This document shows positions 41,654 through 49,541 of a stretch of DNA of 64,000 nucleotides, piece after piece. The notes under the pieces were generated by a model. It made no database searches. It was not told the DNA's origin and saw only the letters and a list, made by a program, of their open reading frames with translations. Positions within the stretch are counted from its first letter, which is position 1. Every line of letters starts with the position of its first letter. Position numbers and translations under genes: made by a program. This DNA is from Limosilactobacillus fermentum (GTDB lineage: Bacteria; Bacillota; Bacilli; Lactobacillales; Lactobacillaceae), in the NCBI RefSeq assembly GCF_013394085.1, contig NZ_CP040910.1, positions 1,399,418-1,463,417 of the forward strand, written 5' to 3'.

Positions 41654-42005
41654 TAAAATGAATCCTTTCTTTCGTATCAGTATTTGTTCGTCGTTCCTAT
41701 GCTGATTACTATACCCGCCTTTTGTTACCGCGCAGTGACAAGCAGTTCTCAATCGGCCGCCACTTTGTAACTTTCCGTAACAAGCTTAATTCAAACGGCA
41801 ACGCCCGTTCGGGGTTCGAGGCCATGGAGGCGTATAGGTTGACCACCCTTTTCACCTCGGTCCCCCGCCCGTTTGGTTTTTGTAACATTTCACCCCAGTT
41901 TGGCGCCAAAATTTTTCCCAATTCCCCCTCGTTAAGTGAAAATCCCCGGTTTTTCGCCGTTTTTGTTACATTGCCGTAATCTGCAACAAAGGACCCCCTG
42001 AACTA
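41654..42005 (-). promoter_or_regulatory. Long apf upstream region with TGTAAC/TTACGG motifs
   Basis: About 350 bp without a gene. On the minus strand it holds GTTACGGAAAGTTACA (41782-41767), GATTACGGCAATGTAAC (41981-41965) and a further TGTTACAAAAA near 41881. The second resembles a WalR box (two TGTWAH-like halves 5 bp apart). No convincing ORF is seen; the open frame at 41722-41979 on the plus strand lacks an RBS. Confidence 0.4.
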
Positions 42006-42039
42006 AAAACAGCGGCTGGGCAAACCCCAACCGCTGTTT
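42006..42039 (-). terminator. Alcohol dehydrogenase terminator
   Basis: On the minus strand AAACAGCGGTTGGGG pairs with CCCAGCCGCTGTTTTT around TTTG. Confidence 0.88.
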
Positions 42040-42061
42040 CTACTAAATAAAGGTGTTGAAA

Positions 42062-43132
42062 TTAGTCGATGTCGTTGCAGATTACGACCGGCTTGATTAA
42101 GTCAGCCGGCTTGTGGTGCATCAGTTCGATGGCGTCCGGAATCTTCTCGAAGCCTTCGAAGCGGTGGGTGATCATCAGTGATGGATCGATCCGGCCGTTT
42201 ACGACTAGTTGAGCTAGCTTTTCCATTCGCAAGCGGCCACCAGGCATCAGGCCACCGTGGATGGTCTTGTGACCCATCCCAACGCCCCAGTCACCGGCGT
42301 TGAAGACCACGTCGTCGTGACCATTTAGGTAGTTGACGTTCCCAATTGAACCACCCGGCTTGAGCATCCGGACGGCTTCTTCAAAGGTATCGGCGGCGTT
42401 CCCACCGGCGATCAGGACCTTGTCGACCCCTTGGCCGTTAGTGGCTTCTAGGATTTGGTCGGAGATCCGGCCGTTGTGGTAATCCACGATGTCGGTTGCC
42501 CCGTACTTCTTGGCCACTTCGACCGTCTTTTCCCGTGAACCAACCGCAAAGACGCGGCCGGCACCGTGGAGCACCGCCCCGCGCAGGGCCATCAAACCAA
42601 CCGGTCCGATCCCGATCACGGCCACGGCGTCCCCAAAGGTTACGCCCGCTATTTTGGAAGCGTGGAGGCCAGTTGGGATCATGTCGGAAAGCATGCAGGC
42701 TTCCGCCGGGTCGATTTCCTTTGGTAAGAGGGCCAGGTTCCCGTCGGCGTCGTTAACGTGGATCCGGGTGGAGAAAACCCCATCCTTAATGTTGGAGAAC
42801 TTCCAGCCACCCAACATCCCGTCGGAGTCAGTAGCGTAGCCGGCTTGGGAGTAAACGTCGGACCAGTTCGGCGTGATTGCCGGAATCAAAACCCGGTCAC
42901 CAACCTTGAAGTCCTTGACTTCGCTACCGACTTCCACGATCTCCCCGCAGGCTTCGTGGCCGAGGATCATGTTCTCCCGCGGCCCTAAAGCGTCTTCGAA
43001 AACGGTGTGGAGGTCAGAGGTACACGGGGCAACGGCGAGCAGCCGCACCAGGGCGTCACGACTCCCCACCTTCGGATCTTCTTTTTCAATAAAGCCCGTC
43101 TTGCTCGGGCCCAGCATTGCAAAACCTTTCAT
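42062..43132 (-). CDS. NADP-dependent secondary-alcohol (isopropanol-type) dehydrogenase
   Basis: Zinc medium-chain dehydrogenase of 356 residues. Catalytic zinc ligands Cys37, His59, Glu60 and Asp150 are all present (APCTSD, LGHEACGE, MLSDMIPTG). The nucleotide-binding region is VIGIGPVGLMALRGA, followed by AVGSREK, where the Gly-Ser-Arg pattern fits NADP. The N-terminus (MKGFAMLGPSKTGFIEKEDP) and overall text closely resemble the Clostridium beijerinckii and Thermoanaerobacter enzymes. It has no structural-zinc Cys quartet, as in those enzymes. Likely reduces ketones such as acetone or butanone-type compounds. Single gene. Confidence 0.92.
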   Translation of the reverse strand: MKGFAMLGPSKTGFIEKEDPKVGSRDALVRLLAVAPCTSDLHTVFEDALGPRENMILGHEACGEIVEVGSEVKDFKVGDRVLIPAITPNWSDVYSQAGYATDSDGMLGGWKFSNIKDGVFSTRIHVNDADGNLALLPKEIDPAEACMLSDMIPTGLHASKIAGVTFGDAVAVIGIGPVGLMALRGAVLHGAGRVFAVGSREKTVEVAKKYGATDIVDYHNGRISDQILEATNGQGVDKVLIAGGNAADTFEEAVRMLKPGGSIGNVNYLNGHDDVVFNAGDWGVGMGHKTIHGGLMPGGRLRMEKLAQLVVNGRIDPSLMITHRFEGFEKIPDAIELMHHKPADLIKPVVICNDID

Positions 43133-43267
43133 GCTACTAATTACTACCTTTCGGATTAATATACGTTGGTTTCGGCATATATCAGTCGATAATTAAAGCC
43201 CGTTTGTTAACTTTTTAACATATTTTATTAATAATGGTGCAGCACCCTTATATCAACGTTGACCACG

Positions 43268-43325
43268 AAAACACCCCCACCATTTAGCGACCAAGTGATC
43301 GTCAAATCGTGAGGGTGGTGAATTT
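43268..43325 (-). terminator. Purine/uracil permease terminator
   Basis: On the minus strand TTCACCACCCTCACGATTTG pairs imperfectly with TAAATGGTGGGGGTGTTTTC; an inner GATCAC-type pairing is also possible. Confidence 0.65.
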
Positions 43326-43340
43326 TTCTACAAAATTAAG

Positions 43341-44678
43341 TTAGGCTAACTTGTTGTGCCGTGACGGCATCAAGAGGTTCAAGACAATCGCCGTGATCGC
43401 CGCTACCGCGATCGGTGACCCCAGTAAGTATTGGATCATTTGTGGGGCCGCGTTGGTTACCTTGCTTGGCAAGAGGACCAGGGCCAAGGTCAAAATGATC
43501 GGTAAGCCGATGATGTACAGGTCGGATTCGCCGGTTTGTTGCTGGCGAATGACGTTCAACCCGTTGAGCATGATCGTCACGGTGATGATCGCAAAGACCC
43601 CCCCGATTACCGGCGCCGGAATTGCCGCCAAGAAGGCGGACAACTTGGCGAAGAAACCCAAGACGATAAACCAGCTCCCGGCGGCGATGAAGACCCGCTT
43701 GGAGGCGACCCCGGTGATGGAGATCACCCCGGCGTTGGTCGAGTAACCAGTTACCGGCGTCGTTCCGGCCAGGGCGGCTACTAAACAGGAGAGTCCTTCG
43801 CCGATGATCCCGTGGTTCCACTGGCGACTCGTAATCTTGTGGTTGGTAACGGCCCCCATCGCAAACCAGGTCCCGGTCGTTTCCGTGGTCAGGATGGCGT
43901 AGATGATGATGAAGGTCAGAATCGAAGTTAGGTTAAAGGAAATCCCCCAGTGTAGCATCGTCCGTTGTGGGAAGGAGAACCAAGCCGAATCGGCCACCGA
44001 CTTCCAATCAAAGCGGCCCATCGAAGCGGACACCAGTGTCCCCACCAGGAGGGCGATCACGATCGAACCGGTCTTAAACAGCTTTTGCACCCGCGGGAAG
44101 CGAATCGAAATCGCCACGCAAATTAAGAGGGTGAGGGCCGTAATGGAGGCCAGTTCGATGTTTTGGTAAATGTTACCCGTCGCCTCAAAGATGTTGTCGT
44201 TTAAGGCCGAGGGGATCAAAGACAGGCCCACGCAGGTGATGATCGTTCCGCCGACCACCGCCGGCACCAGGGTGTTGATGATCTTTTGAAAGGCCCCGGA
44301 TAAACCGAGCAAGACTAAGACGATCGCCCCGACCACGAGGGCACCCAGCAGGGTTGCCATCCCGTTGCCCTTCAGGCCTCCCGACGCCATGACGACCCCA
44401 GCGGCGGCCCCCAGCGGCACAAAGGACGGCCCCTGCGAAACCGGCATCTTCATAAAGAAGCAGGTTTGCAAAATCGTCCCGATCCCGGCCGCCAGGAAGG
44501 TCGATTGCAACAGCCCCGTTGAATCGGCGGCCCCCATCGCCATCATCCCGGCTAAAATGATCGGCGGCACGTAGACATCCATCGCCAGGACGTGTTGCAA
44601 CCCTAGTAAGGTCGCCTCGCCAGCCGGCACCGGATCGTCCGGGCCAACAATCAGTGAACTCTCAACTTGATTTTCCAT
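43341..44678 (-). CDS. NCS2-family nucleobase permease (uracil/xanthine type)
   Basis: A 445-residue transporter with about 12-14 helices. The family signature lies in the region GTTPVTGYSTNAGVISITGV; QGPSFVPLGAA matches the TM3 motif with the conserved Gln/Ser. Members import uracil, xanthine or uric acid with protons, and the precise substrate cannot be read. ATG at 44678 follows GAGAGAG. A small hairpin GGGCAGC/GCTGC precedes it, but I see no purine riboswitch. Confidence 0.88.
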   Translation of the reverse strand: MENQVESSLIVGPDDPVPAGEATLLGLQHVLAMDVYVPPIILAGMMAMGAADSTGLLQSTFLAAGIGTILQTCFFMKMPVSQGPSFVPLGAAAGVVMASGGLKGNGMATLLGALVVGAIVLVLLGLSGAFQKIINTLVPAVVGGTIITCVGLSLIPSALNDNIFEATGNIYQNIELASITALTLLICVAISIRFPRVQKLFKTGSIVIALLVGTLVSASMGRFDWKSVADSAWFSFPQRTMLHWGISFNLTSILTFIIIYAILTTETTGTWFAMGAVTNHKITSRQWNHGIIGEGLSCLVAALAGTTPVTGYSTNAGVISITGVASKRVFIAAGSWFIVLGFFAKLSAFLAAIPAPVIGGVFAIITVTIMLNGLNVIRQQQTGESDLYIIGLPIILTLALVLLPSKVTNAAPQMIQYLLGSPIAVAAITAIVLNLLMPSRHNKLA

Positions 44679-44775
44679 TTTCTCTCTCTTTCCGCAGCGA
44701 ACTTGCTGCCCTTTGCTTAGGTAATGTTAAGATTTTAGCACCTCCATTCCCTAATGTAAATATGATTGTTCGCCT

Positions 44776-44815
44776 AAAAAAGCATTTACCCCATTGTTCG
44801 GAGGTAAATGCTTTT
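44776..44815 (-). terminator. Terminator of the nrdDG-sufD-like operon
   Basis: On the minus strand AAAAGCATTTACCTCC pairs with GGGGTAAATGCTTTTTT around GAACAAT. Confidence 0.88.
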
Positions 44816-44829
44816 ACATAGTTCGGATT

Positions 44830-45702
44830 TTAATGGAAGCGCTGACTGACCCGGTCGACCATGATCCGTGGGGCGGTGGCCGCTAGGGCCTTCACTAAGG
44901 CCGTTGGGTCGGCGAAGGCTCGCTGGCTAAATTGGACCCCCGCCGCCGGGCCGGCCGTCTTAAAGTGCGGCTCAATCTGCGGGAAGCTGTCCTCATCGAC
45001 CAGGCTAAGGAGTTGGTAGTCTGCTTGCGCCCCCTGTCCGTCCAGCCAGTTGGTCAACCGGGTGACCTGGGCCGGGTGGCTACCTAAAACCGTCGTCACC
45101 GCTAACTGGCTGTACTGGGCCTGGTAGCAAGCCACCACTTGGCGGCTCACCCGGGCCCCGAAGTCACTGAGCTGGTAGAAGTTAACGTGGGCTCGTTCCC
45201 CCAGTAGCAATTCCGTGGCGTGAAAGGACGGCTTGGTGGTCGCCATTGGCTGGTCGTCAATGATCGTCACCGTCGCCCCCGCCCCCACCAAGATCAAATC
45301 GTGAACATTGGGGTGGGAATGTTCCCCGGCCAGCACGACCGGCGCCGGGCGTTCGGTTCCGTCGGGGACGTACAAGAAGCGCCCCCCGTTTAACAGGGCT
45401 AAGTGGGCGGCGTTTTCCTGGTTACCCTGCCAAGCAAGGGCCTTTTCCATTAGGTTTTCTTGCAGGAGTTCACTGAATTGGGGCGCCACGTTCAAGAGCG
45501 GTTGTTCCACTAGGTCGCCGACCCCCCGACTGGTCCCTTGTTCAACACCTAAGTCGGGGTCGGTTTGCCAGTCGGCTAACAAAGCCGGGGCGCCGGCCGC
45601 CAGGCGGTCAAACAGCCGCAAAGCAAGCTGGCGTTTCTGGCCTAGCCACGGGGCGGTCTGGGCGCTGGCCCGTTCAACCAAAGCAATTAATTCGTCGTTC
45701 AT
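44830..45702 (-). CDS. Short SufD-like protein linked to nrdDG
   Basis: A 290-residue protein. The middle (HSHPNVHDLILVGAGATVTII) and following beta-strand repeats (FHATELLLGERAHVNFYQLS) resemble the SufB/SufD beta-helix. The N-terminal helical part is also SufD-like. The last third of a normal SufD (about 420 residues), with the conserved His/Cys region, is absent. ATG at 45702 follows GGGGGCC. It lies 8 bp after nrdG, so it is in the anaerobic ribonucleotide reductase operon. A role in delivering or protecting the iron-sulfur cluster of NrdG is an inference. Confidence 0.75.
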   Translation of the reverse strand: MNDELIALVERASAQTAPWLGQKRQLALRLFDRLAAGAPALLADWQTDPDLGVEQGTSRGVGDLVEQPLLNVAPQFSELLQENLMEKALAWQGNQENAAHLALLNGGRFLYVPDGTERPAPVVLAGEHSHPNVHDLILVGAGATVTIIDDQPMATTKPSFHATELLLGERAHVNFYQLSDFGARVSRQVVACYQAQYSQLAVTTVLGSHPAQVTRLTNWLDGQGAQADYQLLSLVDEDSFPQIEPHFKTAGPAAGVQFSQRAFADPTALVKALAATAPRIMVDRVSQRFH

Positions 45703-45710
45703 AAGGCCCC

Positions 45711-46292
45711 CTAGTGCACCAGCTTATCCCAGATAACGACTTCCCCGGTTGCCAAGGACTTAGGGACGTCAATGATCCGCTGGTTGGAACTCCCCCGAAA
45801 CTGAAGGGTCAGGTCCTTTTTGGCCAACAAGAAGCGCCCGTCGACCAGGATATCGATCAAGGACAGCATCTCCAGTTTGTCTGCGGAATCTTGTAACAGC
45901 TCTTCCCAGGTGTAACCCGACCACGACCAGATGTCTTTTTGGTGGCCAAATTCCTGGCGGACCCGCTTAATCAATTTCAAGCAGACCTGGGTGTTTAAAA
46001 AGGGCTCCCCGCCCAAGAGGGTCAGCCCTTGGACGTAGTCGTGACCCAGGTCTTCGATGATCTGATCTTCCAATTCTTGCGTGTAGGGGGTGCCATAGTG
46101 GAAGTTTTGGGCCGCCTTGTTGTAGCAACCCGGGCAGTTAAAGAGGCACCCGGACACGTAAAGGCTGCACCGAACCCCTTCCCCGTCGACGAAGTTAAAG
46201 GGTTTGTAATCGGCGATGTATTGTTGTGAATGGTCCTTAGCGAGCCATTCTTTGGGCATCGGATTGTTTGGCTCTCTCAAACGCTGCGGCAT
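45711..46292 (-). CDS. nrdG: Anaerobic ribonucleotide reductase activating protein
   Basis: Radical-SAM activase that installs the glycyl radical on NrdD. The cluster motif CxxxCxxC is Cys49, Cys53, Cys56 in YVSGCLFNCPGCYNKAAQNF. LTLLGGEPFLN is the GGE motif for SAM binding, and WSWSGYTWEEL is typical. Length 193. ATG at 46292 has AGGAGGAATG upstream and overlaps the end of nrdD by 56 bp; ATG 46259 is a second candidate. Confidence 0.95.
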   Translation of the reverse strand: MPQRLREPNNPMPKEWLAKDHSQQYIADYKPFNFVDGEGVRCSLYVSGCLFNCPGCYNKAAQNFHYGTPYTQELEDQIIEDLGHDYVQGLTLLGGEPFLNTQVCLKLIKRVRQEFGHQKDIWSWSGYTWEELLQDSADKLEMLSLIDILVDGRFLLAKKDLTLQFRGSSNQRIIDVPKSLATGEVVIWDKLVH

Positions 46293-48447
46293 GCTTAATC
46301 ATTCCTCCTGTCATGTGCTTAGCCCGGTGGATAATTTCCTCGTGGCGCCCGTGGACCATTGGCCGTTGCTGGGGGTTACCTAAGTAGCCACAGGTCCGCT
46401 TGACCACGTCACAGGTCGCCGGATCGTGGTTACCACAATTAGGGCACTTGAAGCCCTGGGCGGTCGCTTCGAATTCGCCCTTAAAACCGCATTCAAAGCA
46501 CTGGTCGATGGAAGTGTTGGTTCCCAGGTAACCGACGTGATCGTAGGCCCAGTCCCAAACGGCTTCTAAGGCCTTTGGGTTTTGGCGCAGGTTCGGGTAT
46601 TCGCAGTAGTGAATGAAACCCCCACCGGCGTACTTGGGGAAGTCCTCTTCAAAGGCCAGCTTTTCAAACGGGGTCGGGTGCTTGCGGACGTCATAGTGGA
46701 AGGAGTTGGTGTAGTATTCCTTGTCGGTGACGTCCTCGACCTTGCCAAAGCGCTTGAGGTCGTCTTGGCAGAAGGTATCGGTCAAAGATTCGGCCGGGGT
46801 CGAGTAGAGGCTAAAGTGGTAGCCCTCCTCTTTTTCCCAGTCGGCACACAGGTCGTGCATCCGCTTGGCGATCTCTAAGACAAAGTCGTGGGCCGCTGGG
46901 CTATCTTCCCACTTCGGGCCAAAGAAGGTCGCCCCGACCTCGTATAATCCGATGTAGCCCAGCGAAACGGTCGCCCGGGAGTTCTTGAAGACCTCATCGA
47001 CCGAATCGGTCCGCTTCAAGCGCTTACCAAAGGCCCCGTACATGTACAGTAACGGCGCGTTTTCCGGCTTGGCTTGCTTGGTCCGCTCGATTCGGTAATC
47101 AAGGGCGAGCTTGGCCAGGCGCATCTTTTCGTCAAAGATCTGCCAGAACAGCTCCCGGTTGCCCCGGGCTTCCAGGGCGATCCGCGGCAGGTTGACCGTC
47201 ACGACCCCCAGGTTCATCCGGCCGGAGTTGACCTCCTTGCCGTTTTCGTCTTCCCAGCCCTGCAAAAAGGAGCGGCAGCCCATCGGGGTCTTAAAGGAGC
47301 CGGTCAACTCCTTGATCTTATCGTACATCAACAGGTCCGGGTACATCCGCTTGGTCGAACACTCCAGGGCCAGTTGCTTAATGTCGTAGTTGGGGTCAGT
47401 CGGGTCCAGGTTGAGGCCGCGCTTGACGGTGAAGGTCAACTTCGGGAAGATCGCCGTCCGGTGTTCCTTGCCCAAGCCCTTAATCCGGATTTGTAAGATC
47501 GCCCTTTGGATCTCGCGGGCCACCCAGGAAGTCCCCAGGCCAAAGTTAATCGTGGTAAACGGCGTCTGCCCCTGGGAGGAGTAGAGGGTGTTGATCTCGT
47601 ATTCCAGGGCCTGCATGGCGTCGTAAATGTCCTTTTTAGTCTTGGTCTTGGCGTATTCTTCTTGCTTGTCTTCTGCCACCCACTGCTTGGCGTCGGCCAG
47701 GTGCTTTTGGTAGTTCTTCATCGCGTAGGGTTCCAACAATTGGTCGATCCGGTTGGCCGAACAGCCCCCGTACTGCAAGGAAGCGACGTTGGCGATGATC
47801 TGTGACATCTGGGCGGTGGCGGTTTGAATCGACTTTGGCGAGTCGACCCAGGCGTTGCCGATCTTGAAACCGTTAGCCAGCATCTCGTCAAAATCAATCA
47901 GGCAGCAGTTGGTTTCCGGGGTGACCGGGGAGTAGTCGAGGTCGTGCCAGTGAATGTCGCCACGCAGGTGGGCCTTAGCCACGACTTCGGGCATCATCTT
48001 GAGCCCTAGCGCCCGGGACACCACCCCGGCCTCCAGGTCCCGTTGGGTGTTGAAGACCTTGCTGTCCTTATTGGCGTTTTCGTGGACGACCCGCGAGTTC
48101 TCATCAAAGAGTTGGTTGAGCTTTTGCTGGGGGTCGGTGGCCTTGTCAAAGCTGGCGTCGTCTTGGCGGCGGTGCTCGGTGAAGGCGGTCGCCAGGTCGG
48201 TGCGCCCAGCCCGGTTCAAGGCGGCGCAAATCGCGTTAGCAATCTCTGCGGTCGTGACCGTTGCCTGGTCACTAAAGGCGTTGACTAAAAACCAGCTAAC
48301 GTTTTTAGTGAGTTGCTCATCGGCGCCCAGGGCCCGCATGACCATCCCAATCTTGTAGCCGTAAAAGGGGGTCTTGGTCTGACCCCGTTTGATGACCGTG
48401 ACGTCGCTTAAGGGCGCCAGGGTTTGGTTAGTAATGATTTCTTGCAT
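46237..48447 (-). CDS. nrdD: Anaerobic ribonucleoside-triphosphate reductase (class III)
   Basis: Oxygen-sensitive glycyl radical enzyme that makes dNTPs from NTPs. An N-terminal ATP-cone (VIKRGQTKTPFYGYKIGMV) is present for allosteric control. The catalytic barrel includes HLRGDIHWHDLDYSP. The zinc site is CFECGFKGE ... CPNCGNHD. The radical glycine lies in RTCGYLGNPQQRP near the C-terminus. Length 736 from ATG 48447, which follows GAAAGGAATGATC. The promoter overlaps two NrdR boxes. Confidence 0.97.
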   Translation of the reverse strand: MQEIITNQTLAPLSDVTVIKRGQTKTPFYGYKIGMVMRALGADEQLTKNVSWFLVNAFSDQATVTTAEIANAICAALNRAGRTDLATAFTEHRRQDDASFDKATDPQQKLNQLFDENSRVVHENANKDSKVFNTQRDLEAGVVSRALGLKMMPEVVAKAHLRGDIHWHDLDYSPVTPETNCCLIDFDEMLANGFKIGNAWVDSPKSIQTATAQMSQIIANVASLQYGGCSANRIDQLLEPYAMKNYQKHLADAKQWVAEDKQEEYAKTKTKKDIYDAMQALEYEINTLYSSQGQTPFTTINFGLGTSWVAREIQRAILQIRIKGLGKEHRTAIFPKLTFTVKRGLNLDPTDPNYDIKQLALECSTKRMYPDLLMYDKIKELTGSFKTPMGCRSFLQGWEDENGKEVNSGRMNLGVVTVNLPRIALEARGNRELFWQIFDEKMRLAKLALDYRIERTKQAKPENAPLLYMYGAFGKRLKRTDSVDEVFKNSRATVSLGYIGLYEVGATFFGPKWEDSPAAHDFVLEIAKRMHDLCADWEKEEGYHFSLYSTPAESLTDTFCQDDLKRFGKVEDVTDKEYYTNSFHYDVRKHPTPFEKLAFEEDFPKYAGGGFIHYCEYPNLRQNPKALEAVWDWAYDHVGYLGTNTSIDQCFECGFKGEFEATAQGFKCPNCGNHDPATCDVVKRTCGYLGNPQQRPMVHGRHEEIIHRAKHMTGGMIKHAAAFERAKQSDAQRMAR

Positions 48448-48494
48448 CTTGATCATTCCTTTCGCGTTTAATCATTATCATATTCAATCATTAT

Positions 48495-48521
48495 CATACG
48501 GGGCTCCCCAGTTCGACACAA
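48495..48521 (-). promoter_or_regulatory. nrdD promoter
   Basis: On the minus strand TTGTGT (48521-48516), a 17-bp spacer and TATGAT (about 48498-48493). A second copy of TATGATAATGATT lies 17 bp further down. The -35 lies inside NrdR box 1. Confidence 0.65.
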
Positions 48522-48529
48522 CATCTAGT
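48516..48529. promoter_or_regulatory. NrdR box 1 of the nrdD operon
   Basis: ACACAACATCTAGT against the NrdR consensus ACACWATATSTWGT: 13 of 14 positions agree. It covers the predicted -35. Confidence 0.8.
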
Positions 48530-48546
48530 TTTTGGATGATCGTTAA

Positions 48547-48560
48547 TTACAAGATCTTGT
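48547..48560. promoter_or_regulatory. NrdR box 2 of the nrdD operon
   Basis: TTACAAGATCTTGT agrees with the consensus at 11 of 14 positions and is itself palindromic at the core. It starts exactly 31 bp from box 1, about three helical turns, the usual NrdR arrangement. Confidence 0.75.
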
Positions 48561-48589
48561 GGTCAAAGTCAAACAATCGGCCACTTAGT

Positions 48590-48786
48590 CCTTTTCCCGG
48601 TTTCACTTAGCGGACCAAAGTGAGCTCCACCCCTACCCGTTCCCCGGTCGCCCCCCTTTTCGCGGTTCAGTCAACCGTTCCAAAGTCGGGGCGTCACTAT
48701 TTTAATTAATCGATCGATAATGGAAAAAACGGCGCCCAGCTTTATTTTGGCCCATGAACCCCCCTTCATTTTGACCCCCGAAGCGC
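48590..48786. other. Intergenic stretch without recognisable features
   Basis: Between the nrdD control region and the next terminator I see no RBS-preceded ORF, hairpin or repeat unit. The stretch is C-rich on the plus strand. Confidence 0.4.
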
Positions 48787-48819
48787 AAAAAAGAGCCGTG
48801 ACCTTTTCGTCACGACTCC
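48787..48819 (-). terminator. Terminator of the amino-acid ABC pair
   Basis: On the minus strand GAGTCGTGAC pairs with GTCACGGCTC around GAAAAG, followed by TTTTTT. Confidence 0.88.
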
Positions 48820-48835
48820 CTTATTTCGTTATCCG

Positions 48836-49519
48836 TTAGCCTAATTCGTACTTAGCGCCCATCCGCCGTTCCAGCCAGCCCAGTAATTGGGCCATCGCCT
48901 GGGTGAGGATGAAGTAGATCACGGCGGCCACTAACAGAGGCGGGATGAAGTTGTACAAGGTTCCCCCCACCCCGAGTGCTTCGGCAGTGATTTCTTGCAC
49001 CCCAATGTAGAAGAGGACGGATGATTCCTTAATCAGGGTGATGAATTCGTTCCCCATCGCCGGTAAGACGTTGCGGAGGGCTTGGGGCAGCACAATCGAG
49101 AACATGGTTTCCTTTTGACTTAGTCCCAACGACAAGCCCGCTTCGGTTTGGCCGGCCGGGATGGAGATGATCCCGGACCGGAAGATTTCGGCCGTGTAGG
49201 CCCCGGAGTTAAGCCCTAAGGCAATCGCCCCCGGGATGATCCGGTCCAGTCCCGACCCCAAAATTTGGGTCTGCGGTAGTGGCAAGGAACGGGCCAACAG
49301 GTAGTAGATCAACATCACTTGGATCATCGACGGGGTTCCCCGCACGATAGCGATGTAGGCCCGTGCGATCCATGAAATCGGCTTTACCTTGGACATCCGC
49401 ATCAGGACCATCAAGAGGCCGATCAAGAAGCCGATGATGACCCCGATGATGGAGATGATCATCGTCTGGGCGGTCCCCTCTAAAAAGAGCGGCCAATATT
49501 GTCCTAGAAAATCAAACAT
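48836..49519 (-). CDS. Polar amino acid ABC transporter permease
   Basis: Inner-membrane permease of 227 residues with about five helices. The EAA loop (QTEAGLSLGLSQKETMFSIV, IVLPQALRNVLPAMGNEFITLIKESS) is the contact for the ATPase and is typical of HisM/GlnP-type proteins. ATG at 49519 follows AGGGGGATTG. It sits 22 bp after the binding-protein gene. No ATPase gene is adjacent. Confidence 0.92.
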   Translation of the reverse strand: MFDFLGQYWPLFLEGTAQTMIISIIGVIIGFLIGLLMVLMRMSKVKPISWIARAYIAIVRGTPSMIQVMLIYYLLARSLPLPQTQILGSGLDRIIPGAIALGLNSGAYTAEIFRSGIISIPAGQTEAGLSLGLSQKETMFSIVLPQALRNVLPAMGNEFITLIKESSVLFYIGVQEITAEALGVGGTLYNFIPPLLVAAVIYFILTQAMAQLLGWLERRMGAKYELG

Positions 49520-49541
49520 GTGCAATCCCCCTGTTAACTAA

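Noticed and set aside
41722-41979. Plus-strand ORF of 85 residues in the apf leader
   Set aside because: No RBS, odd composition (many Phe, Pro and Arg), and it overlaps candidate control sites.
44690-44760. Purine or preQ1 riboswitch before the nucleobase permease
   Set aside because: Only a small GGGCAGC hairpin is seen; none of the conserved cores of these riboswitches is present.
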